From Lutibacter sp. A80 (GTDB lineage: Bacteria; Bacteroidota; Bacteroidia; Flavobacteriales; Flavobacteriaceae): a stretch of DNA of 64,000 nucleotides. The stretch is taken from the NCBI RefSeq assembly GCF_022429645.1, contig NZ_CP092480.1, positions 1,205,501-1,269,500 of the forward strand, in the 5' to 3' direction. Every line of letters starts with the position of its first letter. Within the stretch, counting starts at the first letter, position 1. Positions 26,371 through 35,732 of the stretch are shown here, piece by piece. A model generated the notes under the pieces. The model made no database searches, had not been told where the DNA came from, and saw nothing but the letters and a program-made list of their open reading frames with translations. The translations under genes were made by a program, and so were the position numbers.

Positions 26371-27570
26371 CTAATCACGTACGTGCCCATCTCCATAAAC
26401 ATAATATTTATTAGTCACCAATTCATTAAGACCTAAAGGACCTCTATGGTGCAATTTATCAGTACTAATTGCTAGTTCTGCACCCACTCCCATTTGACCA
26501 CCATCAGTAAATCTAGTTGATGAATTTTGATAAACTGCAGCACAATCAACTTGTTCCATAAAAACTGAAGCAGTTTCGTTATTGGCAGTCATAATTGTTG
26601 CTGAATGCCCACCAGAATACATATTAATTTTTTCAATAGCTTCTTTTGTAGCATCTACAACGCCTATACAACATTTCATTGCTAAAAACTCTTCACTCCA
26701 CATAGATTCTTCAGTAATTAGTGCTGCTTCTTTTAATATATCTTTTGCTTTTGAATCAACCCAAATAGATACACTTTTTTCTTTTAAAGCATCCTTTAAA
26801 TCAGACATTTTTTGAGGATAATCTGGAATATTTGAATTTATTAATATTTTATCAACAGCATTACACGCAGATATTTTACTAGTTTTAGCATTAAGAATTA
26901 CAGCAATACTTTTTTCCCAATCAGCATTTTCATCAACATAGACAAAGTTATTACCTCTACCACTAACCAAAACAGCGCATTTTGCATATTCCTTAACAAA
27001 TGCTATTAGTTTTTCACCTCCACGAGGAACAATTAAATCTAATTGCTCTGTTGGATTTTTTAAAAATTGCTGTGTCTCTTTTCTATCCATTGTCAACAAT
27101 TGGATATAATCGGTACTTAAATCATTTTCTTTCAAAGCTTGATGCCAAAAATCAACAAGTATTTTATTACTAAATATGGCTTCTTTTCCTCCTTTAAGTA
27201 AAATTTTATTATTTGCTTTAAAAGCAAGTACAGCTGCTTCAACAGTTACATCTGGTCTAGATTCATAAATAATCATTATAGTTCCAAAGGGAGCTGTTTT
27301 ATTTACAACTTTTAAACCATTTTCTAAGGTTTTGTTTGTAATTATTTTATTTATTGGATCTTCTTGAGAATGTACTTGTGAAATAGCAGTTATCATTCCG
27401 TCAATCTTTCCATCATTTATTAACAAACGATCATACATTGCTTGATCATTTTTACTAAACGCATCTAAATCCTTTTTATTTGCTTGAAGTAATTGAGCCC
27501 TATTTTTATCTAGGATACGCTCCATACTTTTTAATACTTTATTTTTTATTTCTGTAGTTAATAATTTCAT
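26371..27570 (-). CDS. proA: Glutamate-5-semialdehyde dehydrogenase
   Basis: 399 residues from ATG 27570. The frame is open to 27618, but that extension would overlap the end of proB and lacks family similarity. It reduces gamma-glutamyl phosphate to glutamate semialdehyde with NADPH in proline synthesis. Hallmarks are FGTIMIIYESRPDVTVEAA, ILLKGGKEAIFSN, IVPRGGEKLIAFV and the active-site region ISACNAVDKILI with the catalytic Cys. ELAISTDKLHHRGPLGLNEL is at the C-terminus. It is the last gene of proC-proB-proA. Confidence 0.96.
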   Translation of the reverse strand: MKLLTTEIKNKVLKSMERILDKNRAQLLQANKKDLDAFSKNDQAMYDRLLINDGKIDGMITAISQVHSQEDPINKIITNKTLENGLKVVNKTAPFGTIMIIYESRPDVTVEAAVLAFKANNKILLKGGKEAIFSNKILVDFWHQALKENDLSTDYIQLLTMDRKETQQFLKNPTEQLDLIVPRGGEKLIAFVKEYAKCAVLVSGRGNNFVYVDENADWEKSIAVILNAKTSKISACNAVDKILINSNIPDYPQKMSDLKDALKEKSVSIWVDSKAKDILKEAALITEESMWSEEFLAMKCCIGVVDATKEAIEKINMYSGGHSATIMTANNETASVFMEQVDCAAVYQNSSTRFTDGGQMGVGAELAISTDKLHHRGPLGLNELVTNKYYVYGDGHVRD

Positions 27571-27583
27571 TTTATTTTTTTTA

Positions 27584-28354
27584 TTACAAGGACACTTTTG
27601 TCCCAACACTTTTACCATCTATAATATCTATTATAGTATTTTTTCGTTTTCCATTAGCAATAAAAGTAGGAATACTATGCGAAGCAGTTTCTTGAGCATA
27701 GGTTAATTTAGATCCCATTCCTCCTCTTCCTTCACCTTCTAATTTGCCGCTATCTTTAATATACTCATCAAGATTATCATCTGGATCTACATTTTTAATA
27801 AGATCACTACTATCCGCATCTGGATGCCCCGTATACAATCCATCAATATCTGTAAGAATAATTAACCTATCGGCATTTATCAATTGTGCAAGCAAACTTG
27901 CAAGTTCATCATTATCTGAAAACATAGACATTGTAATAGAAACTGCATCATCTTCATTTGCAATAGGAATTACCCCTTCAGAAAGTAAACCTTGACAACA
28001 TTTTATCATATTTTCACGATGAATTCCTGGACTAAAATCTCTTTTAGTTGGAAGTACCTGAGCACATTTCATTCCATATTCTTGAAAAATGGTATAATAG
28101 AATCGCATCATTCTAGGTTGTCCAATAGAAGAATACACTTGTCTTTTTTGTGTTTTATCTTCTATAGTTGACTCTCCTAAAACTTCTTTTCCTGCAATTA
28201 CAGAACCCGATGAAACTAAAAGCGTAATTATACCACGCTCATAAAGTTCAGCAATTTGTTTCACTAAATTTCTTAAAACTGTTCTTACAATTCTGTTATC
28301 TTTATTGGTCATTACATTAGTACCAACCTTAATAACTATTATTTCTTTATACAT
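27584..28354 (-). CDS. proB: Glutamate 5-kinase
   Basis: 256 residues. It phosphorylates glutamate with ATP. IVIKVGTNVMT is the N-terminal kinase motif and LLVSSGSVIAGKEVLG the glycine-rich loop. IANEDDAVSI, FSDNDELASLLA and LTDIDGLYTG are further amino-acid-kinase blocks, and GRGGMGSKLTYAQ is the conserved lysine region. It lacks the C-terminal PUA domain of the 367-residue E. coli enzyme, which is common in other bacteria. It lies one base after proC and 13 bases before proA. Confidence 0.95.
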   Translation of the reverse strand: MYKEIIVIKVGTNVMTNKDNRIVRTVLRNLVKQIAELYERGIITLLVSSGSVIAGKEVLGESTIEDKTQKRQVYSSIGQPRMMRFYYTIFQEYGMKCAQVLPTKRDFSPGIHRENMIKCCQGLLSEGVIPIANEDDAVSITMSMFSDNDELASLLAQLINADRLIILTDIDGLYTGHPDADSSDLIKNVDPDDNLDEYIKDSGKLEGEGRGGMGSKLTYAQETASHSIPTFIANGKRKNTIIDIIDGKSVGTKVSL

Positions 28355-28355
28355 A

Positions 28356-29159
28356 TTAACTTACTTTTCCTAATTCAACGGCACGAGAAAACGCAGCGAA
28401 TGCAGCTTCCTTAATTAATTCATTTACATTATTATCATCCATAGAATCTAACGCTGCTTGTGTTGTTCCACCTTTAGAAGCTACTTTTTGCATCCAAGAA
28501 TTAGGCGAAAGATTAGACTGATTAAAAAGCTCTATAGCTCCTGTAAAAGTTTGACTCACCAACAATTTAGAATCGTTTTTAGAGAAGCCCATTTGCAACG
28601 CAGCCTCCATCATACTTTGCATAAAATAAAACACATATGCAGGACCACTTCCAGAGATACCTGTTGATGCATCAATTAAGTTTTCATTACTTACTAGAAT
28701 AGATTTTCCAGTTGTACTTAACAAACCTTCAACAGTTAACAACTCAATTCTCGAAACATTAGATGACGAAACATAAGATGTTAAACCCAACCCAACACTT
28801 GCCGGTAGATTAGGCATTGCACGTACTACTTTTGATACTCCAGAAAGATTCTGGATAACATCTATAGTTATACCAGCCATAATAGATATTAGAATTTGAT
28901 CTGACGTAACCAAAGGTTTTATTGTTTTAAATAACTCTTCTGCATGATATGGTTTTACTGCTACAAAAATTATATCTGCTTTTGGAATACAATCTTCTAA
29001 ATTACTATATGCATCAAAATGTAATATTTGATGAAGTTCATCTAGTTTTTCATCAGATTTATCCATAACCATGATATTTTCTTTTAGAAGTTTTGATTTA
29101 GACATCCCTTCCGCATAAGTTAATCCCATATTTCCTGCTCCAATTACTAGTACTTTCAT
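28356..29159 (-). CDS. proC: Pyrroline-5-carboxylate reductase
   Basis: 267 residues. It reduces pyrroline-5-carboxylate to proline with NAD(P)H. The dinucleotide fold is VLVIGAGNMGLTYAEG. The C-terminal signature is DASTGISGSGPAYVFYFM with VASKGGTTQAALDSM. VVRAMPNLPASVGLG is the conserved middle motif. It is the first gene of the operon. No exact TAnnTTTG promoter is visible on its strand in the upstream region. Confidence 0.96.
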   Translation of the reverse strand: MKVLVIGAGNMGLTYAEGMSKSKLLKENIMVMDKSDEKLDELHQILHFDAYSNLEDCIPKADIIFVAVKPYHAEELFKTIKPLVTSDQILISIMAGITIDVIQNLSGVSKVVRAMPNLPASVGLGLTSYVSSSNVSRIELLTVEGLLSTTGKSILVSNENLIDASTGISGSGPAYVFYFMQSMMEAALQMGFSKNDSKLLVSQTFTGAIELFNQSNLSPNSWMQKVASKGGTTQAALDSMDDNNVNELIKEAAFAAFSRAVELGKVS

Positions 29160-29873
29160 TCTTATTTTTTATATAATTTAATTAAAATAGATTGAGACTT
29201 TGATTAAAAAACATGCGTCACAATCTTTTACTTTCAATAGTTTTTTTTAATTTTTAAATAACGTTTCAATTAAAAAACTTAAAAAATTGCATACGTTACT
29301 TTTGTTATTCTTTTATTATTTTTTGATTATATCATTTCTATGTTTTGTTTAAACACTAACAAATTGTTAGTATTATAATTAATAAATTCAATGATTATTT
29401 ATTTTTTAAGACATATAAAGAACACCAAATAGAAACTAAAGAATATACGTTTCGTTATTAGTGAAATCTTATCGTTATTTATCGTTGTAATTTTTTGCTA
29501 AACAGCAAGTAATACAGGCTACTAAACTAGGAGTAAAAGATAAATTATCTGTAATTTAATGCTACGTAGCTATAATTGTAGTTGTTTTAGAATTTTCGAG
29601 ACAACTTAAAATTGATCCTACCGAAAATGAAGTTTTAATTTTTGCACACACAATAATATTTTCTGAATTCTTTTCAATATACATATACTTGTTCTAGTGA
29701 AACTATATTTAAAAACCTTTAAATTTAAAGGAACTTTTGCAAATATATAAAAAATAGTTCTTATAGAAACTATTTAATTAAAAAACATAAAAAACGTGAC
29801 TTAAACAACTTAAAACAAGCTGTTTAATTTTTAAAACACATTAATTTACTTATTAAAGAAACTTTGTATAAAA
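29160..29873. other. 714-base region without an intact gene
   Basis: There is no intact ORF. A plus-strand -7 element (TACTTTTG, 29297–29304) points into it. Near 29510–29700 one plus-strand frame reads KQQVIQATKLGVKDKLSVI, then a stop, then about 40 further codons including SRQLKIDPTENEVLIFAH. This looks like a decayed gene, but I cannot name the family. A 16-base perfect palindrome, CCTTTAAATTTAAAGG, lies at 29716–29731. Confidence 0.4.
29746..29775 (-). terminator. Probable terminator of the MarR gene
   Basis: On the minus strand an 8-bp AT-rich stem (AAATAGTT against AACTATTT) is followed by six T, about 100 bases after the MarR stop codon. Confidence 0.42.
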
Positions 29874-30356
29874 TTATTCTGAATGATTTGTTATTTCTTG
29901 AATAGTAAGTAATGGAGCAGCATCAACGTCTTCAACATCCATTATTGTAGTTAACAACTCTATATTTCTATCTAATTCTTCAATTTGAGCTGCACTTAAT
30001 TTTTTTAATCTATGCGATAATTTTTCTTGAAGTGTAGAAGGAGAATTATTAAGCAAATCTGCTCCTTTAGCTGTTAAAACAATATATGTAGCTCTTTTAT
30101 CGCTTGATCGTAGGGTTTTGGCTAAAAGCCCTTTCGCTTCTAACCTTGAAATAATACCGGAAACAGTACTTGCATTTAAATTAATATACGCTTTAATATC
30201 TTTAGCAAATGCTCTATAATCCTTTTGATCTGATAAATATTTAAGTACTAAAAGTTGAGGAATACTTATTCCAAATTCTTTTTCTATTTTTTTACTCTCG
30301 AGATTTATAGAACGAATAATTCTTCTGAGTTTTACAAGAATCTCAATATATTTCAA
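29874..30356 (-). CDS. MarR family transcriptional regulator
   Basis: 160 residues. The winged helix-turn-helix spans about 25–105: SIPQLLVLKYLSD, a recognition helix region NLNASTVSGIISRLEAKGLL, and the wing LRSSDKRATYIVLTAKGADL with the typical DxR pattern. Flanking helices would form the dimer interface. No ligand can be inferred. It is transcribed away from aroC at low spacing (104 bases), so it may share the aroC transcript or have its own promoter. Confidence 0.9.
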   Translation of the reverse strand: MKYIEILVKLRRIIRSINLESKKIEKEFGISIPQLLVLKYLSDQKDYRAFAKDIKAYINLNASTVSGIISRLEAKGLLAKTLRSSDKRATYIVLTAKGADLLNNSPSTLQEKLSHRLKKLSAAQIEELDRNIELLTTIMDVEDVDAAPLLTIQEITNHSE

Positions 30357-30460
30357 TATAAATAATTTTATTACATAGCAAATTAAGATTTTTTGGAAAT
30401 ATAAAAGATACTATTTCCAAAAAAATGAAAACTGCTTTTCTAATTTTGAATTGGCAGGAA

Positions 30461-31510
30461 TTATTTATTTAACATCATAAAATCTGCTATTACCATTGCT
30501 GCCAAAGCCTCAACAATAGGTACAGCTCTTGGAACCACACAAGGATCGTGACGGCCTTTACCCATCATTTCAACTATGTTTCCATCTTTATCAATGGTTT
30601 GTTGTTTTTGCATAATAGTAGCAACAGGTTTAAAAGCTACACGAAAATAAATATCCATTCCATTGCTAATACCTCCTTGAATCCCTCCAGAAAGATTAGT
30701 TTTAGTAGAGCCATCATCGTTAAAAATATCATTATGCTCACTACCTTTCATTTTTGCTCCACAAAAACCGCTTCCATATTCAAAACCTTTTACAGCATTT
30801 ATAGAGAGCATTGCTTTTCCAAGCTGCGCATGTAATTTATCAAAAATTGGTTCACCCAAGCCTACTGGTACATTTTGAATTACACAGGTAACAGTACCTC
30901 CAATAGTATCTCCTTGTTTTCTAATTTGATCTATTTTAGAAATCATTTTTTCAGCAACTTCAGTATCTGGGCAACGAACTATATTATTTTCTGTTTTACT
31001 GAAATCTAATGCTTGATATGGTTTTTCTAAAAATAAATCACCAACAGAAGAAGTGTATGCATTTATTTTTATTGAAGGAATTACTTGTTTTGCAACTGCA
31101 CCACCTACTACCCAATTAGCAGTTTCTCTAGCAGATGTTCTTCCTCCTCCACGATAATCACGATTTCCATATTTTTTATCATAGGTATAATCTGCATGAG
31201 AAGGACGATAAGTATCTTTTATATGAGAATAATCATTAGACCTCTGGTGCACATTTTTAATAATAAAACCAATAGAAGCACCTGTGGTTTTTCCTTCAAA
31301 AATACCTGATAAAAATTGTACTTCATCAGGTTCTTTTCGCTGAGTTACAATTTTAGATTGACCTGGCTTTCTTCTATCCATGTCATTTTGAATAGCTTCA
31401 AAATCAAGTTTAACACCAGCTGGACAACCATCAATTACTCCTCCAATAGCTTCTCCATGAGATTCTCCAAAAGTTGTTATTGTAAATATTTTTCCGAATG
31501 AATTAGACAT
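30461..31510 (-). CDS. aroC: Chorismate synthase
   Basis: 349 residues, full length. It makes chorismate from EPSP with reduced FMN, the last shared step of aromatic amino acid synthesis. The family signatures are [18 protein letters not shown] at the N-terminus, [20 protein letters not shown] in the middle and [17 protein letters not shown] near the C-terminus. The start [19 protein letters not shown] is the usual one. Confidence 0.97.
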   Translation of the reverse strand: MSNSFGKIFTITTFGESHGEAIGGVIDGCPAGVKLDFEAIQNDMDRRKPGQSKIVTQRKEPDEVQFLSGIFEGKTTGASIGFIIKNVHQRSNDYSHIKDTYRPSHADYTYDKKYGNRDYRGGGRTSARETANWVVGGAVAKQVIPSIKINAYTSSVGDLFLEKPYQALDFSKTENNIVRCPDTEVAEKMISKIDQIRKQGDTIGGTVTCVIQNVPVGLGEPIFDKLHAQLGKAMLSINAVKGFEYGSGFCGAKMKGSEHNDIFNDDGSTKTNLSGGIQGGISNGMDIYFRVAFKPVATIMQKQQTIDKDGNIVEMMGKGRHDPCVVPRAVPIVEALAAMVIADFMMLNK

Positions 31511-31784
31511 ACATATAATTTAGCTGACAAATTTAAAAAAGAATTTTAGAGAAGACTAATTTACTGATTGAAATAAATTCAAAAAAAACATTGTTTTATT
31601 ATTATAATAACAACCACTACATATAATAAGTTCTTAATAAACCTACCCCCTATTTAATTACTACTTACCAGAAAACCAACAACAATTATAGCTAATATTT
31701 CTATTGTTAAATTCATCTAATTAATTGAGAGTCAAATCTACTTTAAAATAAAGTAAAAAATAATTAAAAAAAATCTAAAAAAAG

Positions 31785-31816
31785 TTTGAGAGAACCAAAA
31801 AAGGTTTCTATATTTG
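31785..31816 (+). promoter_or_regulatory. Bacteroidota-type promoter of tRNA-Ser
   Basis: TTTG at 31785–31788 and TATATTTG at 31809–31816 are separated by 20 bases. This gives both the -33 and -7 elements of the Bacteroidota sigma factor. The tRNA starts 12 bases later. Confidence 0.85.
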
Positions 31817-31827
31817 CAACCGCTAAA

Positions 31828-31912
31828 GGAGAAATGGCAGAGTGGTCGAATGCGGCAGTCTTGAAAACTGTTGAGGGTCACACCTCCGGGGGTTCGAATC
31901 CCTCTTTCTCCG
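31828..31912 (+). tRNA. tRNA-Ser (anticodon UGA)
   Basis: 85 bases with the long variable arm of a serine tRNA. The acceptor stem GGAGAAA pairs with TTTCTCC, discriminator G. The anticodon stem GCAGT/ACTGT encloses the loop CTTGAAA with anticodon TGA at 31862–31864. The T-loop GGTTCGAATCC is standard. CCA is not encoded. It has its own promoter and terminator and lies at the edge of an accessory region. Confidence 0.97.
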
Positions 31913-31915
31913 CAA

Positions 31916-31955
31916 AAAGCTTCATAATATTTTTATTATGAAGCTTTCTTTTTTT
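31916..31955 (+). terminator. Intrinsic terminator after tRNA-Ser
   Basis: A 14-bp perfect stem, AAAGCTTCATAATA with its reverse complement, and a TTTT loop are followed by a T-rich tract. It directly follows the tRNA. Confidence 0.88.
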
Positions 31956-32012
31956 ACATCACTTTTCAGTGAGCAAAAGCATCTAAGCAAGAATCATTAC
32001 TAATTATTGTGT

Positions 32013-32220
32013 TTAGGCAAAAATCCTGGTTAATCTAAAAAGAAAGAATTCTACATTTTTGACACCTCTAAATTGACTTCTAAAAGCTTTAATCTTCACA
32101 TTGAAAGATTCGACAGAAGCATTTGTACTTCTATTAATAAAATAGTTTAAGATTAAGCTATTATTAAGTGTAATTGTATTTGTGATTAATTTTTTTTGAA
32201 CATTCTAAAAAATATCAATC
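32013..32220 (-). pseudogene. 3' remnant of an ISAon1-like transposase
   Basis: On the minus strand a frame reads INRSTNASVESFNVKIKAF and then RSQFRGVKNVEFFLFRL, ending TRIFA and a stop at 32013. This is the conserved C-terminal end of ISAon1/ISL3-type transposases (RSTNA.ESFN.KIKAFR.QFRGV). About 60 codons remain, and the frame meets a stop near 32205, so the element is a dead fragment. The inverted-repeat ends and the rest of the transposase are missing. Confidence 0.8.
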
Positions 32221-32484
32221 TCAAACTTCTCTATAAAAACCAAAATATCCAGAATTCTTTTCATTTCCTTCATACGAATTCTTAAAATGTAGCATTGGTA
32301 AGATTCTATCTTGCCCATTCTTTAAGGAAAACTGATTCTCATCCTCAATTATAAAATCGGTAATAAAAGATCTATCCCCTCTATTTATAATACGTTTGTG
32401 ATACTTCAAGTGAGCATCTATTAACTGTGCTTCTGCTTTTTTTAAAAACAGTTCATTCGGAATGTATCCGTAACGATTCGACAC
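32221..32484 (-). pseudogene. Truncated DUF932-like plasmid/phage gene fragment
   Basis: An 87-residue open frame, starting MSNRYGYIPNELFLKK. Its end, PMLHFKNSYEGNEKNSGYFG and then FYREV, resembles the DUF932 / plasmid-phage-like motif in which REV is followed by Cys-x-Asn-Gly-Leu. Here a TGA stop falls exactly where the Cys codon (TGT/TGC) would be, and the sequence beyond is unrelated and borders the transposase remnant. I read it as a gene cut by insertion or deletion. The family assignment is tentative. Confidence 0.42.
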
Positions 32485-33022
32485 TACATTAACTATTTAT
32501 TTGATTTTAGGTTAAACTATATTTAAGCTAGAACCAAACGGAAGCTAAAATCTTAGGTCAAAAGGAAACGTAATAAAAAGTATAAAAGAATTGCTGGCTT
32601 TATCCCGTAGTCTTTTGATGGAAGTATTTTACGAGTTTAATTTGCGTGTATATTGTAATATCATAAATATCCTCATTAAAAAATAAAGATAAAACAATCT
32701 TGTATATTTCAATATTTAAAATAAAAACAGACTAAATACTATTACATTTTAAACATTAATAGAAGTATTTAAGTCTATTTTAGTTTACTAATAATACCTT
32801 TCACTCATTGATTAAGTAATTATTGCCTTAAAATGAATAAATAAAATAAAATTATACACACACAAATATAAAATCAAGTACATATTTCTATTCAAAATAA
32901 AGGTAATATTTGATTTGTTTAAGATAATTATGGAGATTATAGGAATTACAACAATCTATAATTTTATCCAAATAAATAAAATACAGTTTTCTGCTTTAGC
33001 GTCAACAAAAAAATATCAAAAC
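32485..33022. other. 538-base region without a gene, island edge
   Basis: AT-rich, no RNA gene or intact ORF seen. It likely contains further decayed mobile DNA on the left and the upstream region of the enolase-family gene on the right. I see no exact TAnnTTTG promoter match close to 33023. Confidence 0.45.
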
Positions 33023-34180
33023 ATGAAAATCATTAAAATTGAAACCTTTGTACTTAAAGATAAACTATCAAAAAGTTTTTTCTTTTCACAATGGGAATAT
33101 TCTGAAAGATGTATCTGTGTTGTAAAAGTTACTGCTTCCGATGGAACATATGGATGGGGAGAAGGATATGGACCTGCAACAATTTTAGAAGAAGGTATTA
33201 AAATAATTGCTCCACATGTAATTGGAAAAAACCCTTTAGAAAATGAAGTAATCTGGAATCATATGTATCGTAAAACATTAGATTATGCCAGGCGTGGAAT
33301 ATTAGTTGCTTCTTTAAGTGCTATAGATATTGCTATTTGGGATTTAAAAGGTAAAATTTTGGGTTTACCTATTTCGACCTTATTAGGTGGTTCTCATAGA
33401 ACTAAAATAAGACCTTATGCGACTGGGCTTTACTTTACAAACTATGAAAACCCTGCAGAAGGTCTAGTTGAAGAAGCTAAATTATACGTAAAACAAGGCT
33501 TTAAAGCTATGAAAATGAAAGTTGGATTAGGCATAAAGCAAGATATAGAAATAGTAAAAAGTATTCGTGAAGCAATTGGTCCAGATATTGACTTAATGGT
33601 AGATTCTAACCACGCTTACACATTAAGAGAAGCAATAGAACTATCTAGAAAAATAGAAAAATATGATATCGGTTGGTTTGAAGAACCTATTTCTCCTGAA
33701 TTTTATGAACAGTCTAAAGAATTAAGAAGTAAAACAACTATACCTATTTCTGGAGGGGAATGCGAGTACTTAAGGTTCGGTTTTCAACAATTAATTAAAA
33801 ATAAGGCTGTAGATATAATTCAACCAGATATATGTGCAAGTGGTGGTTTAACAGAAGCAAAACGAATTGCAGCAATTGCTAGTGCAAACGGAATTGATTT
33901 AATTCCACATACCTGGGGCACCTCTATTGGAATTCATGTAGCTTTGCATTTTATTTCTAATTTAGAATCAATTCCAGGAAGAATGAATCAACCTGAATTT
34001 TTAATGGAATACGATCAAACAGAAAATGGATTAAGAGATAAATTAACCTTCCCTAAAATTGAAATGAAAAATGGTCTAATCGATGTACCTAATAGACCTG
34101 GTCTAGGAATTGATATTGATGAAAAGATTTTACATAAATTTTCAATCACAAAAAATTTAACAGAAAGTTCAATTATTTAA
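33023..34180 (+). CDS. Enolase-superfamily (mandelate racemase group) enzyme, probable 3,6-anhydrogalactonate cycloisomerase
   Basis: 385 residues from ATG 33023. The open frame starts earlier at 32915, but the first 36 residues are not family-like. The active-site residues fall at nearly the same numbers as in mandelate racemase: KMK (Lys164, Lys166), Asp194 with Asn196 in VDSNHAY, the WFEEP Glu at 220–221, Glu246 in SGGEC, and His296 in PHTWGT. The N-terminal capping domain is normal, and no signal peptide is present, so it is cytosolic. The family includes the enzymes that open 3,6-anhydro-galactonate. Directly downstream lies an aldehyde dehydrogenase, the expected partner. Galactonate or fuconate dehydratase are alternatives. 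Confidence 0.72.
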   Translation: MKIIKIETFVLKDKLSKSFFFSQWEYSERCICVVKVTASDGTYGWGEGYGPATILEEGIKIIAPHVIGKNPLENEVIWNHMYRKTLDYARRGILVASLSAIDIAIWDLKGKILGLPISTLLGGSHRTKIRPYATGLYFTNYENPAEGLVEEAKLYVKQGFKAMKMKVGLGIKQDIEIVKSIREAIGPDIDLMVDSNHAYTLREAIELSRKIEKYDIGWFEEPISPEFYEQSKELRSKTTIPISGGECEYLRFGFQQLIKNKAVDIIQPDICASGGLTEAKRIAAIASANGIDLIPHTWGTSIGIHVALHFISNLESIPGRMNQPEFLMEYDQTENGLRDKLTFPKIEMKNGLIDVPNRPGLGIDIDEKILHKFSITKNLTESSII

Positions 34181-34191
34181 AACATACAGAT

Positions 34192-35646
34192 ATGAAAACT
34201 CAAAATTTTGGTTATAAAAAATTATATATTGACGGACAATTAGTGGATGCTGTAAGTGGAGAAAAAGCAGATGTGATATGCCCAGCCACTGGTGAAGTAA
34301 TTGCTGAAGTAGCAAAAGCAGGTAAAGCTGATGCAGAAAAAGCTTTAATTTCTGCTAAAAAAGGTTTTAAATATTGGTCTAAACTTTCACTCACAGAAAG
34401 AACTGCATGGATGACTAAACTCCGTTCTGCCATTTTAGAAAAAGAACATGAGTTAAGAACTGCAATGGTTCATGAAATGGGTAAAACCTACGCTGGTGCT
34501 TATGAAGACATTGAAGCTGTAATTAATGCTTTAGAATGGTACCCTGCAGCAATGAAAAATATGAGAGAAGAACAAATACCAGATTATGAGAACACACATA
34601 CTCATAAAATGATTTCTAAACCTGCTGGTGTTGCTGTAGCATATTTAGCTTGGAATTTTCCACTACTAAATGTAGGCTTTAAATTAGGCCCTGCCCTAGC
34701 TGCCGGATGTTCAATAATTATAAAACCCTCAATGCTATCTCCTTTATCAACTTATATGATTGGAGAAATATTAAACAGCATTAATTTCCCTGCAGGAGTT
34801 GTAAACATTGTTGCAGGTTCTAGCAAAGAAGTTGCCATACCTATGACAACTAGTAAAATTCCAGCTGTTTTAACAATGATTGGTTCTACTGCTACTGGTC
34901 AAAAAGTAATTGCAGACAGTGTTACTTCCATTAAAAAATTAGGAATGGAATTGGGTGGAAACGCTCCATTTATAATATTTGAAGATGCTGATTTTGATAC
35001 AGCGTTAGATTTAGCTATTGGATTAAAATTTGGTAATTCTGGCCAAGTTTGTGTAGCTGCAAATAGAATTTTTGTTCATAAAAATATCTATGAAAAATTT
35101 ATGAAAGCTTATGTAAAAAGAGCTTCTAAATTAAAATTAGGCTTCGGAACTAAAGAAAATCCAGAGGTCTTTATGGGTCCAGTTGTTACGCGATCAGACA
35201 GAGATAGAATGTTTAATTTGATTGAAGATGCTGTAAGTAAAGGAGCTAAATTAGAATATGGTGGAAAAATACCTGAAGGATTTCCTAAAAATGGAAACTG
35301 GATTGAACCTACTATCGTTTCAAATATAACTCCAGATATGGATCTTTTCAGAAAAGAAACTTTTGGTCCAGTTGCAGCAATTATGAGTTTCGAAACTGAT
35401 GATGAAGTACTAGAATTAGCTAATGATACTGAATTTGGATTAGCATCTTACATTTTTACAAATAACCATAAAAGAATAGAGCGTTTTACTGAAGAATTAG
35501 AATTTGGTGAAATTCAAATTAATGGTGTTAAATATGCTATTTATCTACCGCATGGCGGTTTTAAAAATAGTGGAATTGGTCATGATTGCTCGCACTTAGC
35601 CTTAGATGATTATTTAGTAAAAAAACGAATTTCAACTGCCCTCTAA
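34192..35646 (+). CDS. NAD(P)-dependent aldehyde dehydrogenase, probable 3,6-anhydrogalactose dehydrogenase
   Basis: 484 residues. The catalytic Glu253 is in GMELGGNAPF and the nucleophile Cys287 in GNSGQVCVAANR. The NAD-binding Rossmann part includes GSTATGQKVI. It resembles succinate-semialdehyde and lactaldehyde dehydrogenases. Its place 11 bases after the cycloisomerase-like gene in a sulfated-galactan locus suggests oxidation of 3,6-anhydro-D- or L-galactose to the acid. The substrate is inferred from context only. Confidence 0.75.
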   Translation: MKTQNFGYKKLYIDGQLVDAVSGEKADVICPATGEVIAEVAKAGKADAEKALISAKKGFKYWSKLSLTERTAWMTKLRSAILEKEHELRTAMVHEMGKTYAGAYEDIEAVINALEWYPAAMKNMREEQIPDYENTHTHKMISKPAGVAVAYLAWNFPLLNVGFKLGPALAAGCSIIIKPSMLSPLSTYMIGEILNSINFPAGVVNIVAGSSKEVAIPMTTSKIPAVLTMIGSTATGQKVIADSVTSIKKLGMELGGNAPFIIFEDADFDTALDLAIGLKFGNSGQVCVAANRIFVHKNIYEKFMKAYVKRASKLKLGFGTKENPEVFMGPVVTRSDRDRMFNLIEDAVSKGAKLEYGGKIPEGFPKNGNWIEPTIVSNITPDMDLFRKETFGPVAAIMSFETDDEVLELANDTEFGLASYIFTNNHKRIERFTEELEFGEIQINGVKYAIYLPHGGFKNSGIGHDCSHLALDDYLVKKRISTAL

Positions 35647-35732
35647 CCAGTTATAAATATATATTGAATACTTAACATTCCAAGTATTCAATATATTTTA
35701 AGTTTAAAAATACAACTAAAACATAATATACT

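Noticed and set aside
27584-28354. ProB truncated at the C-terminus
   Set aside because: The gene lacks only the PUA domain, which many bacterial glutamate kinases do without. The kinase core is complete and the next gene follows normally.
31828-31912. Direct evidence of integration as a second copy of the tRNA 3' end
   Set aside because: I found no repeat of the 3' half of the tRNA elsewhere in the window, so an att pair is not shown here. It may lie outside.
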